Part shown: positions 32,401 to 45,469 of the stretch, one piece after another
Layout of the letters: each line of letters starts with the position of its first letter
Numbering within the stretch: the stretch's first letter is position 1
Source: Nemertoderma westbladi
Taxonomy: Eukaryota > Xenacoelomorpha > Nemertodermatida > Nemertodermatidae
Assembly (NCBI GenBank): GCA_032718475.1
Contig: JAUCBJ010007193.1
Span: forward strand, 1-53,292
Length of the DNA: 53,292 nt
Direction: 5' to 3'
Translations under genes and position numbers: made by a program
Notes under the pieces: model-generated
The model's input: only the letters and a program-made list of their open reading frames with translations
Database searches by the model: none
Told to the model about the DNA's origin: nothing

Positions 32401-35400
32401 GAGATGGTTCGGGTGTTAGCAATCAGTTAGGTGAGACGGTTCGGGTGTTAGCAATCAGTTAGGTTAGATGGTTCGGGTGTTAGCAATCAGTTAGGTGAGA
32501 CGGTTCGGGTGTTAACAATCAGTTAGGAGAGATGGTTCGGGTGTTAGCAATCAGTTAGGTGAGATGGTTCGGGTGTTAGCAATCAGTTAGGTGAGATGGT
32601 TCGGGTGTTAGCAATCAGTTAGGTGAGATGGTTCGGGTGTTAGCAATCAGTTAGGTGAGATGGTTCGGGTGTTAGCAATCAGTTAGGTGAGATGGTTCGG
32701 GTGTTAGCAATCAGTTAGGTGAGATGGTTCGGGTGTTAGCAATCAGTTAGGTGAGATGGTTCGGGTGTTAGCAATCAGTTAGGTGAGATGGTTCGGGTGT
32801 TAGCAATCAGTTAGGTGAGATGGTTCGGGTGTTAGCAATCAGTTAGGTGAGATGGTTCGGGTGTTAGCAATCAGTTAGGTGAGATGGTTCGGGTGTTAGC
32901 AATCAGTTAGGTGAGATGGTTCGGGTGTTAGCAATCAGTTAGGTGAGATGGTTCGGGTGTTAGCAATCAGTTAGGTGAGATGGTTCGGGTGTTAGCAATC
33001 AGTTAGGTGAGATGGTTCGGGTGTTAGCAATCAGTTAGGTGAGATGGTTCGGGTGTTAGCAATCAGTTAGGTGAGATGGTTCGGGTGTTAGCAATCAGTT
33101 AGGTGAGATGGTTCGGGTGTTAGCAATCAGTTAGGTGAGATGGTTCGGGTGTTAGCAATCAGTTAGGTGAGATGGTTCGGGTGTTAGCAATCAGTTAGGT
33201 GAGATGGTTCGGGTGTTAGCAATCAGTTAGGTGAGATGGTTCGGGTGTTAGCAATCAGTTAGGTGAGATGGTTCGGGTGTTAGCAATCAGTTAGGTGAGA
33301 TGGTTCGGGTGTTAGCAATCAGTTAGGTGAGATGGTTCGGGTGTTAGCAATCAGTTAGGTGAGATGGTTCGGGTGTTAGCAATCAGTTAGGTGAGATGGT
33401 TCGGGTGTTAGCAATCAGTTAGGTGAGATGGTTCGGGTGTTAGCAATCAGTTAGGTGAGACGGTTCGGGTGTTACCAATCAGTTAGGTTAGACGGTTCGG
33501 GTGTTAGCAATCAGTTAGGTGAGATGGTTCGGGTGTTAGCAATCAGTTAGGTGAGATGGTTCGGTTGTTACCAATCAGTTAGGTAGGAGAGACGGTTCGG
33601 GTGTTAGCAATCAGTTAGGTGAGACGGTTCGGGTGTTAGCAATCAGTTAGGTGAGACGGTTCGGGTGTTACCAATCAGTTAGGTTAGACGGTTCGGGTGT
33701 TAGCAATCAGTTAGGTGAGATGGTTCGGGTGTTAGCAATCAGTTAGGTGAGGCGGTTCGGGTGTTAGCAATCAGATAGGTTAGACGGTTCGGGTGTTAGC
33801 AATCAGTTAGGTGAGATGGTTCGGGTGTTAGCAATCAGTTAGGTGAGATGGTTCGGGTGTTAGCAATCAGTTAGGTGAGATGGTTCGGGTGTTAGCAATC
33901 AGTTAGGTGAGATGGTTCGGGTGTTAGCAATCAGTTAGGTGTGATGGTTCGGGTGTTAGCAATCAGTTAGGTGAGATGGTTCGGGTGTTAGCAATCAGTT
34001 AGGTGAGATGGTTCGGGTGTTAGCAATCAGTTAGGTGAGATGGTTCGGGTGTTAGCAACAGTTAGGTGAGATGGTTCGGGTGTTAGCAATCAGTTAGGTG
34101 AGATGGTTCGGGTGTTAGCAATCAGTTAGGTGAGACGGTTCGGGTGTTAGCAACCAGTTAGGTTAGATGGTTCGGGTGTTAGCAATCAGTTAGGTGAGAC
34201 GGTTCGGGTGTTAACAATCAGTTAGGAGAGATGGTTCGGGTGTTAGCAATCAGTTAGGTGAGATGGTTCGGGTGTTAGCAATCAGTTAGGAAGATGGTTC
34301 GGGTGTTAGCAATCAGTTAGGTGAGATGGTTCGGGTGTTAGCAATCAGTTAGGTGAGATGGTTCGGGTGTTAGCAATCAGTTAGGTGAGACGGTTCGGGT
34401 GTTAGCAATCAGTTAGATGAGATGGTTCGGGTGTTAGCAATCAGTTAGGTGAGACGGTTCGGGTGTTAGCAATCAGTTAGGTGAGATGGTTCGGGTGTTA
34501 GCAATCAGTTAGGTGAGATGGTCCGGTTCGGGTGTTAGCAATCAGTTAGGTGAGACGGTTCGGGCGTTAGCAATCAGTTAGGTGAGATGGTTCGGGTGTT
34601 AGCAATCAGTTAGGTGAGATGGTTCGGGTGTTAGCAATCAGTTAGGTGAGACGGTTCGGGTGTTAGCAATCAGTTAGGTGAGATGGTTCGGGTGTTAGCA
34701 ATCAGTTAGATGAGATGGTTCGGGTGTTAGCAATCAGTTAGGTGAGACGGTTCGGGTGTTAGCAATCAGTTAGGAGAGATGGTTCGGGTGTTAGCAATCA
34801 GTTAGGTGAGACGGTTCGGGTGTTAGCAATCAGTTAGGTGAGATGGTTCGGGTGTTAGCAATCAGTTAGGTGAGATGGTTCGGGTGTCAGCAATCAGTTA
34901 GGAGAGACGGTTCGGGTGTCAGCAATCAGTTAGGAGAGACGGTTCGGGTGTTAGCAATCAGTTAGGTGAGATGGTTCGGGTGTTAGCAATCAGTTAGGTG
35001 AGATGGTTCGGGTGTTAGCAATCAGTTAGGTGAGATGGTTCGGGTGTTAGCAATCAGTTAGGTTAGATGGTTCGGGTGTCAGCAATCAGTTAGGAGAGAC
35101 GGTTCGGGTGTTAGCAATCAGTTAGGTGAGATGGTTCGGGTGTTAGCAATCAGTTAGGTGAGATGGTTCGGGTGTTAGCAATCAGTTAGGTGAGATGGTT
35201 CGGGTGTTAGCAATCAGTTAGGAGAGATGGTTCGGGTGTTAGCAATCAGTTAGGTGAGATGGTTCGGGTGTTAGCAATCAGTTAGGTGAGATGGTTCGGG
35301 TGTTAGCAATCAGTTAGGAGAGATGGTTCGGGTGTTAGCAATCAGTTAGGTGAGACGGTTCGGGTGTTAGCAATCAGTTAGGTGAGATGGTTCGGGTGTT

Positions 35401-38400
35401 AGCAATCAGTTAGGTGAGATGGTTCGGGTGTTAGCAATCAGTTAGGTGAGATGGTTCGGGTGTTAGCAATCAGTTAGGTGAGATGGTTCGGGTGTTAGCA
35501 ATCAGTTAGGTGAGATGGTTCGGGTGTTAGCAATCAGTTAGGTGAGATGGTTCGGGTGTTAGCAATCAGTTAGGTGAGATGGTTCGGGTGTTAGCAATCA
35601 GTTAGGTGAGATGGTTCGGGTGTTAGCAATCAGTTAGGTGAGATGGTTCGGGTGTTAGCAATCAGTTAGGTGAGATGGTTCGGGTGTTAGCAATCAGTTA
35701 GGTGAGATGGTTCGGGTGTTAGCAATCAGTTAGGTGAGATGGTTCGGGTGTTAGCAATCAGTTAGGTGAGATGGTTCGGGTGTTAGCAATCAGTTAGGTG
35801 AGACGGTTCGGGTGTTAGCAATCAGTTAGGTGAGATGGTTCGGGTGTTAGCAATCAGTTAGGTGAGACGGTTCGGGTGTTAGCAATCAGTTAGGAGAGAT
35901 GGTTCGGGTGTTAGCAATCAGTTAGGTGAGATGGTTCGGGTGTTAGCAATCAGTTAGGTGAGATGGTTCGGGTGTTAGCAATCAGTTAGGTGAGATGGTT
36001 CGGGTGTTAGCAATCAGTTAGGTGAGATGGTTCGGGTGTTAGCAATCAGTTAGGTGAGATGGTTCGGGTGTTAGCAATCAGTTAGGTGAGATGGTTCGGG
36101 TGTTAGCAATCAGTTAGGTGAGATGGTTCGGGTGTTAGCAATCAGTTAGGTGAGATGGTTCGGGTGTTAGCAATCAGTTAGGTGAGATGGTTCGGGTGTT
36201 AGCAATCAGTTAGGTGAGATGGTTCGGGTGTTAGCAATCAGTTAGGTGAGATGGTTCGGGTGTTAGCAATCAGTTAGGTGAGATGGTTCGGGTGTTAGCA
36301 ATCAGTTAGGTGAGATGGTTCGGGTGTTAGCAATCAGTTAGGTGAGATGGTTCGGGTGTTAGCAATCAGTTAGGTGAGATGGTTCGGGTGTTAGCAATCA
36401 GTTAGGTGAGATGGTTCGGGTGTTAGCAATCAGTTAGGTGAGATGGTTCGGGTGTTAGCAATCAGTTAGGTGAGATGGTTCGGGTGTTAGCAATCAGTTA
36501 GGTGAGATGGTTCGGGTGTTAGCAATCAGTTAGGTGAGATGGTTCGGGTGTTAGCAATCAGTTAGGTGAGATGGTTCGGGTGTTAGCAATCAGTTAGGTG
36601 AGATGGTTCGGGTGTTAGCAATCAGTTAGGTGAGATGGTTCGGGTGTTAGCAATCAGTTAGGTGAGATGGTTCGGGTGTTAGCAATCAGTTAGGTGAGAT
36701 GGTTCGGGTGTTAGCAATCAGTTAGGTGAGACGGTTCGGGTGTTACCAATCAGTTAGGTTAGACGGTTCGGGTGTTAGCAATCAGTTAGGTGAGATGGTT
36801 CGGGTGTTAGCAATCAGTTAGGTGAGATGGTTCGGTTGTTACCAATCAGTTAGGTAGGAGAGACGGTTCGGGTGTTAGCAATCAGTTAGGTGAGACGGTT
36901 CGGGTGTTAGCAATCAGTTAGGTGAGACGGTTCGGGTGTTACCAATCAGTTAGGTTAGACGGTTCGGGTGTTAGCAATCAGTTAGGTGAGATGGTTCGGG
37001 TGTTAGCAATCAGTTAGGTGAGGCGGTTCGGGTGTTAGCAATCAGATAGGTTAGACGGTTCGGGTGTTAGCAATCAGTTAGGTGAGATGGTTCGGGTGTT
37101 AGCAATCAGTTAGGTGAGATGGTTCGGGTGTTAGCAATCAGTTAGGTGAGATGGTTCGGGTGTTAGCAATCAGTTAGGTGAGATGGTTCGGGTGTTAGCA
37201 ATCAGTTAGGTGAGATGGTTCGGGTGTTAGCAATCAGTTAGGTGAGATGGTTCGGGTGTTAGCAATCAGTTAGGTGAGATGGTTCGGGTGTTAGCAATCA
37301 GTTAGGTGAGATGGTTCGGGTGTTAGCAATCAGTTAGGTGAGATGGTTCGGGTGTTAGCAATCAGTTAGGTGAGATGGTTCGGGTGTTAGCAATCAGTTA
37401 GGTGAGACGGTTCGGGTGTTAGCAACCAGTTAGGTTAGATGGTTCGGGTGTTAGCAATCAGTTAGGTGAGACGGTTCGGGTGTTAACAATCAGTTAGGAG
37501 AGATGGTTCGGGTGTTAGCAATCAGTTAGGTGAGATGGTTCGGGTGTTAGCAATCAGTTAGGAAGATGGTTCGGGTGTTAGCAATCAGTTAGGTGAGATG
37601 GTTCGGGTGTTAGCAATCAGTTAGGTGAGATGGTTCGGGTGTTAGCAATCAGTTAGGTGAGACGGTTCGGGTGTTAGCAATCAGTTAGATGAGATGGTTC
37701 GGGTGTTAGCAATCAGTTAGGTGAGACGGTTCGGGTGTTAGCAATCAGTTAGGTGAGATGGTTCGGGTGTTAGCAATCAGTTAGGTGAGATGGTCCGGTT
37801 CGGGTGTTAGCAATCAGTTAGGTGAGACGGTTCGGGCGTTAGCAATCAGTTAGGTGAGATGGTTCGGGTGTTAGCAATCAGTTAGGTGAGATGGTTCGGG
37901 TGTTAGCAATCAGTTAGGTGAGACGGTTCGGGTGTTAGCAATCAGTTAGGTGAGATGGTTCGGGTGTTAGCAATCAGTTAGATGAGATGGTTCGGGTGTT
38001 AGCAATCAGTTAGGTGAGACGGTTCGGGTGTTAGCAATCAGTTAGGAGAGATGGTTCGGGTGTTAGCAATCAGTTAGGTGAGACGGTTCGGGTGTTAGCA
38101 ATCAGTTAGGTGAGATGGTTCGGGTGTTAGCAATCAGTTAGGTGAGATGGTTCGGGTGTCAGCAATCAGTTAGGAGAGACGGTTCGGGTGTCAGCAATCA
38201 GTTAGGAGAGACGGTTCGGGTGTTAGCAATCAGTTAGGTGAGATGGTTCGGGTGTTAGCAATCAGTTAGGTGAGATGGTTCGGGTGTTAGCAATCAGTTA
38301 GGTGAGATGGTTCGGGTGTTAGCAATAAGTTAGGTTAGATGGTTCGGGTGTCAGCAATCAGTTAGGAGAGACGGTTCGGGTGTTAGCAATCAGTTAGGTG

Positions 38401-41400
38401 AGATGGTTCGGGTGTTAGCAATCAGTTAGGTGAGATGGTTCGGGTGTTAGCAATCAGTTAGGTGAGATGGTTCGGGTGTTAGCAATCAGTTAGGAGAGAT
38501 GGTTCGGGTGTTAGCAATCAGTTAGGTGAGATGGTTCGGGTGTTAGCAATCAGTTAGGTGAGATGGTTCGGGTGTTAGCAATCAGTTAGGAGAGATGGTT
38601 CGGGTGTTAGCAATCAGTTAGGTGAGACGGTTCGGGTGTTACCAATCAGTTAGGTGAGATGGTTCGGGTGTTAGCAATCAGTTAGGTGAGATGGTTCGGG
38701 TGTTAGCAATCAGTTAGGTGAGATGGTTCGGGTGTTAGCAATCAGTTAGGAGAGATGGTTCGGGTGTTAGCAATCAGTTAGGTGAGACGGTTCGGGTGTT
38801 AGCAATCAGTTAGGTGAGATGGTTCGGGTGTTAGCAATCAGTTAGGTGAGATGGTTCGGGTGTTAGCAATCAGTTAGGTTAGATGGTTCGGGTGTCAGCA
38901 ATCAGTTAGGTTAGATGGTTCGGGTGTCAGCAATCAGTTAGGAGAGACGGTTCGGGTGTTAGCAATCAGTTAGGTGAGATGGTTCGGGTGTTAGCAATCA
39001 GTTAGGTGAGATGGTTCGGGTGTTAGCAATCAGTTAGGAGAGACGGTTCGGGTGTTAGCAATCAGTTAGGTGAGATGGTTCGGGTGTTAGCAATCAGTTA
39101 GGTGAGATGGTTCGGGTGTTAGCAATCAGTTAGGTGAGATGGTTCGGGTGTTAGCAATCAGTTAGGAGAGACGGTTCGGGTGTTAGCAATCAGTTAAGTG
39201 AGACGGTTCGGGTGTTAGCAATTAGTTAGGTGAGATGGTTCGGGTGTTAGCAATCAGTTAGGTGAGATGGTTCGGGTGTTAGCAATCAGTTAGGAGAGAT
39301 GGTTCGGGTGTTAGCAATCAGTTAGGTGTGACGGTTCGGGTGTTAGCAATCAGTTAGGTGAGATGGTTCGGGTGTTAGCAATCAGTTAGGTGAGGCGGTT
39401 CGGGTGTTAGCAATCAGTTAGGTGAGATGGTTCGGGTGTTACCAATCAGTTAGGTTAGACGGTTCGGGTGTTAGCAATCAGTTAGGTGAGATGGTTCGGG
39501 TGTTAGCAATCAGTTAGGTGAGATGGTTCGGGTGTTAGCAATCAGTTAGGTGAGACGGTTCGGGTGTTACCAATCAGTTAGGTTAGACGGTTCGGGTGTT
39601 AGCAATCAGTTAGGTGAGATGGTTCGGGTGTTAGCAATCAGTTAGGTGAGATGGTTCGGGTGTTACCAATCAGTTAGGTAGGAGAGACGGTTCGGGTGTT
39701 AGCAATCAGTTAGGTGAGACGGTTCGGGTGTTAGCAATCAGTTAGGTGAGATGGTTCGGGTGTTAGCAATCAGTTAGGTGAGATGGTTCGGGTGTTAGCA
39801 ATCAGTTAGGTGAGACGGTTCGGGTGTTAGCAATCAGTTAGGTGAGATGGTTCGGGTGTTAGCAATCAGTTAGGTGAGATGGTTCGGGTGTTAGCAATCA
39901 GTTAGGTGAGACGGTTCGGGTGTTAGCAATCAGTTAGGTGAGATGGTTCGGGTGTTAGCAATCAGTTAGGTGAGACGGTTCGGGTGTTAGCAATCAGTTA
40001 GGTGAGATGGTTCGGGTGTTAGCAATCAGTTAGGTGAGATGGTTCGGGTGTTAGCAATCAGTTAGGTGAGATGGTTCGGGTGTTAGCAATCAGTTAGGTG
40101 AGATGGTTCGGGTGTTAGCAATCAGTTAGGTGAGACGGTTCGGGTGTTACCAATCAGTTAGGTAGGAGAGACAGTTCGGGTGTTAGCAATCAGTTAGGTG
40201 AGACGGTTCGGGTGTTAGCAATCAGTTAGGTGAGATGGTTCGGGTGTTAGCAATCAGTTAGGTGAGATGGTTCGGGTGTTAGCAATCAGTTAGGTGAGAC
40301 GGTTCGGGTGTTAGCAATCAGTTAGGTGAGACGGTTCGGGTGTTAGCAATCAGTTAGGTGAGATGGTTCGGGTGTTAGCAATCAGTTAGGTTAGATGGTT
40401 CGGGTGTTAGCAATCAGTTAGGTGAGATGGTTCGGGTGTTAGCAATCAGTTAGGTGAGACGGTTCGGGTGTTAGCAATCAGTTAGGTGAGATGGTTCGGG
40501 TGTTAGCAATCAGTTAGGTGAGATGGTTCGGGTGTTAGCAATCAGTTAGGTGAGATGGTTCGGGTGTTACCAATCAGTTAGGTAGGAGAGACGGTTCGGG
40601 TGTTAGCAATCAGTTAGGTGAGATGGTTCGGGTGTTAGCAATCAGTTAGGTGAGATGGTTCGGGTGTTAGCAATAAGTTAGGTTAGATGGTTCGGGTGTC
40701 AGCAATCAGTTAGGAGAGACGGTTCGGGTGTTAGCAATCAGTTAGGTGAGATGGTTCGGGTGTTAGCAATCAGTTAGGTGAGATGGTTCGGGTGTTAGCA
40801 ATCAGTTAGGAGAGACGGTTCGGGTGTTAGCAATCAGTTAGGTGAGATGGTTCGGGTGTTAGCAATCAGTTAGGTGAGATGGTTCGGGTGTTAGCAATCA
40901 GTTAGGAGAGACGGTTCGGGTGTTAGCAATCAGTTAGGTGAGATGGTTCGGGTGTTAGCAATCAGTTAGGTGAGATGGTTCGGGTGTTAGCAATCAGTTA
41001 GGTGAGATGGTTCGGGTGTTAGCAATAAGTTAGGTTAGATGGTTCGGGTGTCAGCAATCAGTTAGGAGAGACGGTTCGGGTGTTAGCAATCAGTTAGGTG
41101 AGATGGTTCGGGTGTTAGCAATCAGTTAGGTGAGATGGTTCGGGTGTTAGCAATCAGTTAGGTGAGATGGTTCGGGTGTTACCAATCAGTTAGGTAGGAG
41201 AGACGGTTCGGGTGTTAGCAATCAGTTAGGTGAGATGGTTCGGGTGTTAGCAATCAGTTAGGTGAGATGGTTCGGGTGTTAGCAATCAGTTAGGTGAGAT
41301 GGTTCGGGTGTTAGCAATCAGTTAGGTGAGATGGTTCGGGTGTTAGCAATCAGTTAGGTGAGATGGTTCGGGTGTTAGCAATCAGTTAGGAGAGACGGTT

Positions 41401-42949
41401 CGGGTGTTAGCAATCAGTTAGGTGAGATGGTTCGGGTGTTAGCAATCAGTTAGGTGAGATGGTTCGGGTGTTAGCAATCAGTTAGGTGAGACAGTTCGGG
41501 TGTTAGCAATCAGTTAGGTGAGTTGGTTCGGGTGTTAGCAATCAGTTAGGAGAGATGGTTCGGGTGTTAGCAATCAGTTAGGTGAGATGGTTCGGGTGTT
41601 AGCAATCAGTTAGGAGAGACGGTTCGGGTGTTAGCAATCAGTTAGGTGAGATGGTTCGGGTGTTAGCAATCAGTTAAGTGAGACGGTTCGGGTGTTAGCA
41701 ATCAGTTAGGTGAGATGGTTCGGGTGTTAGCAATCAGTTAGGTGAGATGGTTCGGGTGTTAGCAATCAGTTAGGAGAGATGGTTCGGGTGTTAGCAATCA
41801 GTTAGGTTAGACGGTTCGGGTGTTAGCAATCAGTTAGGTGAGACGGTTCGGGTGTTAGCAATCAGTTAGGTGAGACGGTTCGGGTGTTAGCAATCAGTTA
41901 GGTGAGACGGTTCGGGTGTTAGCAATCAGTTAGGTGAGACGGTTCGGGTGTTAGCAATCAGTTAGGTGAGACGGTTCGGGTGTTAGCAATCAGTTAGGTG
42001 AGACGGTTCGGGTGTTAGCAATCAGTTAGGTGAGACGGTTCGGGTGTTAGCAATCAGTTAGGTGAGACGGTTCGGGTGTTAGCAATCAGTTAGGTGAGAT
42101 GGTTCGGGTGTTAGCAATCAGTTAGGAGAGATGGTTCGGGTGTTAGCAATCAGTTAGGTTAGACGGTTCGGGTGTTAGCAATCAGTTAGGTGAGATGGTT
42201 CGGGTGTTAGCAATCAGTTAGGTGAGACGGTTCGGGTGTTAGCAATCAGTTAGGTGAGACGGTTCGGGTGTTAGCAATCAGTTAGGTGAGACGGTTCGGG
42301 TGTTAGCAATCAGTTAGGTGAGACGGTTCGGGTGTTACCAATCAGTTAGGTGAGATGGTTCGGGTGTTAGCAATCAGTTAGGTGAGATGGTTCGGGTGTT
42401 AGCAATCAGTTAGGTGAGATGGTTCGGGTGTTAGCAATCAGTTAGGTGAGATGGTTCGGGTGTTAGCAATCAGTTAGGTGAGACGGTTCGGGTGTTACCA
42501 ATCAGTTAGGTAGGAGAGACAGTTCGGGTGTTAGCAATCAGTTAGGTGAGACGGTTCGGGTGTTAGCAATCAGTTAGGTGAGATGGTTCGGGTGTTAGCA
42601 ATCAGTTAGGTGAGATGGTTCGGGTGTTAGCAATCAGTTAGGTGAGACGGTTCGGGTGTTAGCAATCAGTTAGGTGAGACGGTTCGGGTGTTAGCAATCA
42701 GTTAGGTGAGACGGTTCGGGTGTTAGCAATCAGTTAGGTGAGATGGTTCGGGTGTTAGCAATCAGTTAGGTGAGATGGTTCGGGTGTTACCAATCAGTTA
42801 GGTAGGAGAGACAGTTCGGGTGTTAGCAATCAGTTAGGTGAGATGGTTCGGGTGTTAGCAATCAGTTAGGTGAGATGGTTCGGGTGTTAGCAATCAGTTA
42901 GGTGAGACGGTTCGGGTGTTAGCAATCAGTTAGGTGAGATGGTTCGGGT
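26485..42949. repeat. 16.5-kb minisatellite of about 514 32-bp units with higher-order structure
   Basis: The unit is ggttcgggtgttagcaatca followed by gttaggtgagat (32 bp). Main variants are gat/gac before ggttcg, tgaga/agaga/ttaga, gttagc/gttacc/gttaac/gtcagc, and a four-base insertion making gttaggtaggagag. Rare markers recur at fixed long distances: 2955 bp between 29131/32086, 29556/32511, 30607/33562, 31255/34210, 31331/34286 and 31567/34522, then 3271-3272 bp to 36833, 37482, 37558 and 37794. All frames are closed by stops. There are no spacers, so this is not a CRISPR-like array. Confidence 0.97.
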
Positions 42950-43072
42950 ATAGAATTATATTCCCTAAATGCCGTGGATTTTCAAAATTTTATTTTATTC
43001 GGATTAACTTTGTAAAAGATTGCTTTGAGTTCTCATTCGTATTGGTTCTATCATTTGTGCATCTATCGGTCA
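42950..43072. other. AT-rich flank of the minisatellite
   Basis: Sequence becomes unique and AT-rich immediately after ggttcgggta. Nothing is recognised before the tRNA-like segment. Confidence 0.5.
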
Positions 43073-43160
43073 AGTGGTTCAGTAGCTCAGTTGGTAGAGC
43101 GTTGGAAATTATATGTGTAGTAGGTATCGAGTTCGAATCCTAGTAAGTGCGAATTATTTT
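43073..43160 (+). pseudogene. tRNA-like sequence / SINE head
   Basis: A-box TAGCTCAGTTGG (43083-43094) and B-box-like GAGTTCGAATCC (43129-43140), ~35 bp apart, match the internal RNA polymerase III promoter of tRNA genes. The D-arm GCTC...GAGC pairs, but the anticodon stem and T-stem do not pair well and no CCA-type acceptor match is seen, so it is not a working tRNA gene. A TTTTTT run at about 43156-43161 could be a pol III terminator. A tRNA-derived SINE head or tRNA pseudogene is likely. Confidence 0.6.
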
Positions 43161-43318
43161 TTGTGCAGAATTTCAACTCATTTAAATTAACCGCTACAAA
43201 TTAATTGCATTTGTCTGTACCAATGAGACTGTAGTTATTTGATTGTAACCAATGTCGTGCAAGTTATATATTAGCTGGACCAATAGCTATCTTTAAAACC
43301 TTGTTAGAACCCATAGAA

Positions 43319-43395
43319 CAATCGAGAATTTTCTCGATTGATTGCGGCACAAATTTAGTATATAAAGGTGCGATTTCGTTCATTAGTTCACTACT
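43319..43395 (+). promoter_or_regulatory. Palindrome plus TATA-type core promoter
   Basis: CAATCGAGAA and TTCTCGATTG form a perfect 10-bp inverted repeat around TT (43319-43340). TATATAAAG follows at 43359-43367, and ttcattagttcac (around 43379-43391) sits about 25 bp downstream where an initiator is expected. taataaaag near 43478 could be a polyadenylation signal. Together with surrounding sequence this may be a solo LTR or the 5' LTR of another element; ends were not resolved. Confidence 0.4.
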
Positions 43396-43559
43396 TCTCT
43401 CAATCTATCCATCATTCACTTTCTGTCTTATTTCAGATTACATTGTTTATTGTATAATAGTTATTATATCTTTTGTAATAAAAGTCAGAAATACTAGTCA
43501 CATCTCAGCCCTTTTCTATCTGTTTTACTATGGTTTCACTACGGTGAACAAACTCAGGG

Positions 43560-44580
43560 ACAGGATGGCCGGCTAGAGATCGGGCCGCAGCAATGAACGG
43601 GAACATCACGGGAATGTAGACGAGAGACAACCCGCAATACCATTTAGAGTTATTCGCCCATCGCCTGAAAGGTTAGACAGCGTTCGATCCTTGCTACCTA
43701 AGTGTAAGACCAAAAGATCAAAAGGTAGACGTAGTGACACGCTGTAAGCCCAAAATTACATCATAGGGACTGTACTGTCTTGATTCAGGAAAAACCCACA
43801 GTAGACCTTCATATTCCTACGGGGGGGAGGGAGAGAGAGCAGATACTAGTGCGCAGATAGGACGTAGGCACACCGGTACAAGGCATACACATTGGTTAGG
43901 GTGCAGCAAACTGTACGCTTAACTCTTGCTAAGTACAGGTGTGTGTGCGACTATTTGCAGTACGACAGTGTCCATTACATCAGAACTTGTAGGCTAGGGG
44001 GTTGCTGTGTTTTCACCTGAATTGGGATTGTACCGTTCAGGCGGTAGGGCAGTTTACACTAGGCGCAAATAAATTGAGGCTATCAGGGATATACTAACAT
44101 CTACCGTGTCCCCGCCAACGCCCTAATAGGAAGTTACCCGGACTACCTGGGTGACTAAAATTCTAGATAGGAGCCAGGATAGCTATTAGTACCCGTACGC
44201 CTACAGTAGTAAACTAACACATCTCTTCTTAGTATCAGGGACCTGGTACCTAAAATTGCCGAATTCTGGGCGTAGTATTAACTTTATGCCTGAATTTGAG
44301 TCCTGGAAATACGCAAGAGGGGAAGGAACCTTACCATTCGTGAGTATTGGACCTACAAGTTACAAAATTAGAATATTCGTAAATGCACACCGTACCCAGT
44401 AATTATATATGTGAAGGAGCAAAACTGTTTTTGACCGTTCAGAATTAACACACGCGCGTTAGAAATTATTTACACCTCAAAATATATAAAATTAACTTTG
44501 TCCGTACTGTGCTTTGCCCGCTAGTTAGACATCTCCAAATATCTGCCTCTGTACCTAGCTAGCGTCCCTTTGCCCAACCA
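43560..44580. other. Non-coding stretch, possibly U3/upstream of the BEL/Pao element
   Basis: No open frame is supported. The LTR boundaries cannot be fixed because the 3' LTR lies outside the window. A short purine tract gggggggaggg occurs near 43820. Confidence 0.4.
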
Positions 44581-44640
44581 TATAAATCACACCGCGGCAA
44601 GGTATACGAGCCTCTTAGTCCGCCAGTGAGTCAGCCTGAT
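44581..44640 (+). promoter_or_regulatory. TATA-type promoter, likely in the 5' LTR of the BEL/Pao element
   Basis: TATAAATC at 44581-44588 is followed 30 bp later by cctcttagtccgccagtgag, in the right place and orientation for the transcript that carries gag at 45675. Assignment to an LTR is inference. Confidence 0.4.
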
Positions 44641-45469
44641 TTTAGGATTCGCTGCGCGGGATTTGTTTTATCGAAGTTTGTCTGCTCGTAGACTGTTTTC
44701 TGCCTCACCGGTTATAAGAGATCGATACTGCAATATATTCGCTTACTTAGGGTTTACTGTTTTGGTGAGAAGGTCGGATTTATGATTTGATTTACAAACT
44801 TTACAGTAGGATATTGCAGGTATTGTTACCGTCTTTCCGCATAGTAGGAATAGGCGTATCTCTTCCAATAGTAGGAATATGTTTTACTGAACTACGGTTC
44901 GGTAGGACTAAAGTTTTTTGAAAAATTTGTATTTTGAGGTAAAATTTGTATTTGATTAGCTAAGTGCTAATATTTTGAAATAAAATTTGATTTGAACCGC
45001 GTGTAATATTTTTGGAATTGAATACCGGTGTTTAAAAGGGTTTAAATACCATATTGTACCGGTACAAAATTTTCGTAAAGTAAAACCTAACTCTTTTGTT
45101 TTTTCAGGATTCAGAACTCATTTCTAGGCTGTAACGGGAGCAAGACCGTGTTTAGCAAGTTTGGGAGATAGATAACTCAACAACTTTGGTTGGGAAAATC
45201 GCGTTTCGTCCGCAACGTTAAAAACGGAAAGGTTCACGTTCGGTTTGTATCTGGGCATCTGTTTTTCTGGAGAATTATTGGAGTGGGTGAGTTCGAAAAG
45301 TTGCATAAATAAGTTAGGCATTACCGTATTAGTTAAAATTATTGTGGGTTCCACTGTCTCAAGTATTTATGCATTCCGTATGATTTCTTTGTTCATTGCT
45401 GAATTAGTCCGTATTATTGTATTTAATTTACCTTTTGATAACGCATATCGTTATCCGATTTATTTGTTA

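Noticed and set aside
26485-42949. CRISPR-like array of 32-bp repeats
   Set aside because: Repeats are directly adjacent without unique spacers, the context is eukaryotic and no cas-like gene is present.
26485-42949. Telomere-like repeat because units contain TTAGG and TTCGGG
   Set aside because: The 32-bp unit is not a run of a 5-7-base telomeric motif; only isolated TTAGG occurs.
43073-43160. Functional tRNA gene
   Set aside because: The anticodon stem and T-stem do not pair and the acceptor arms do not match.
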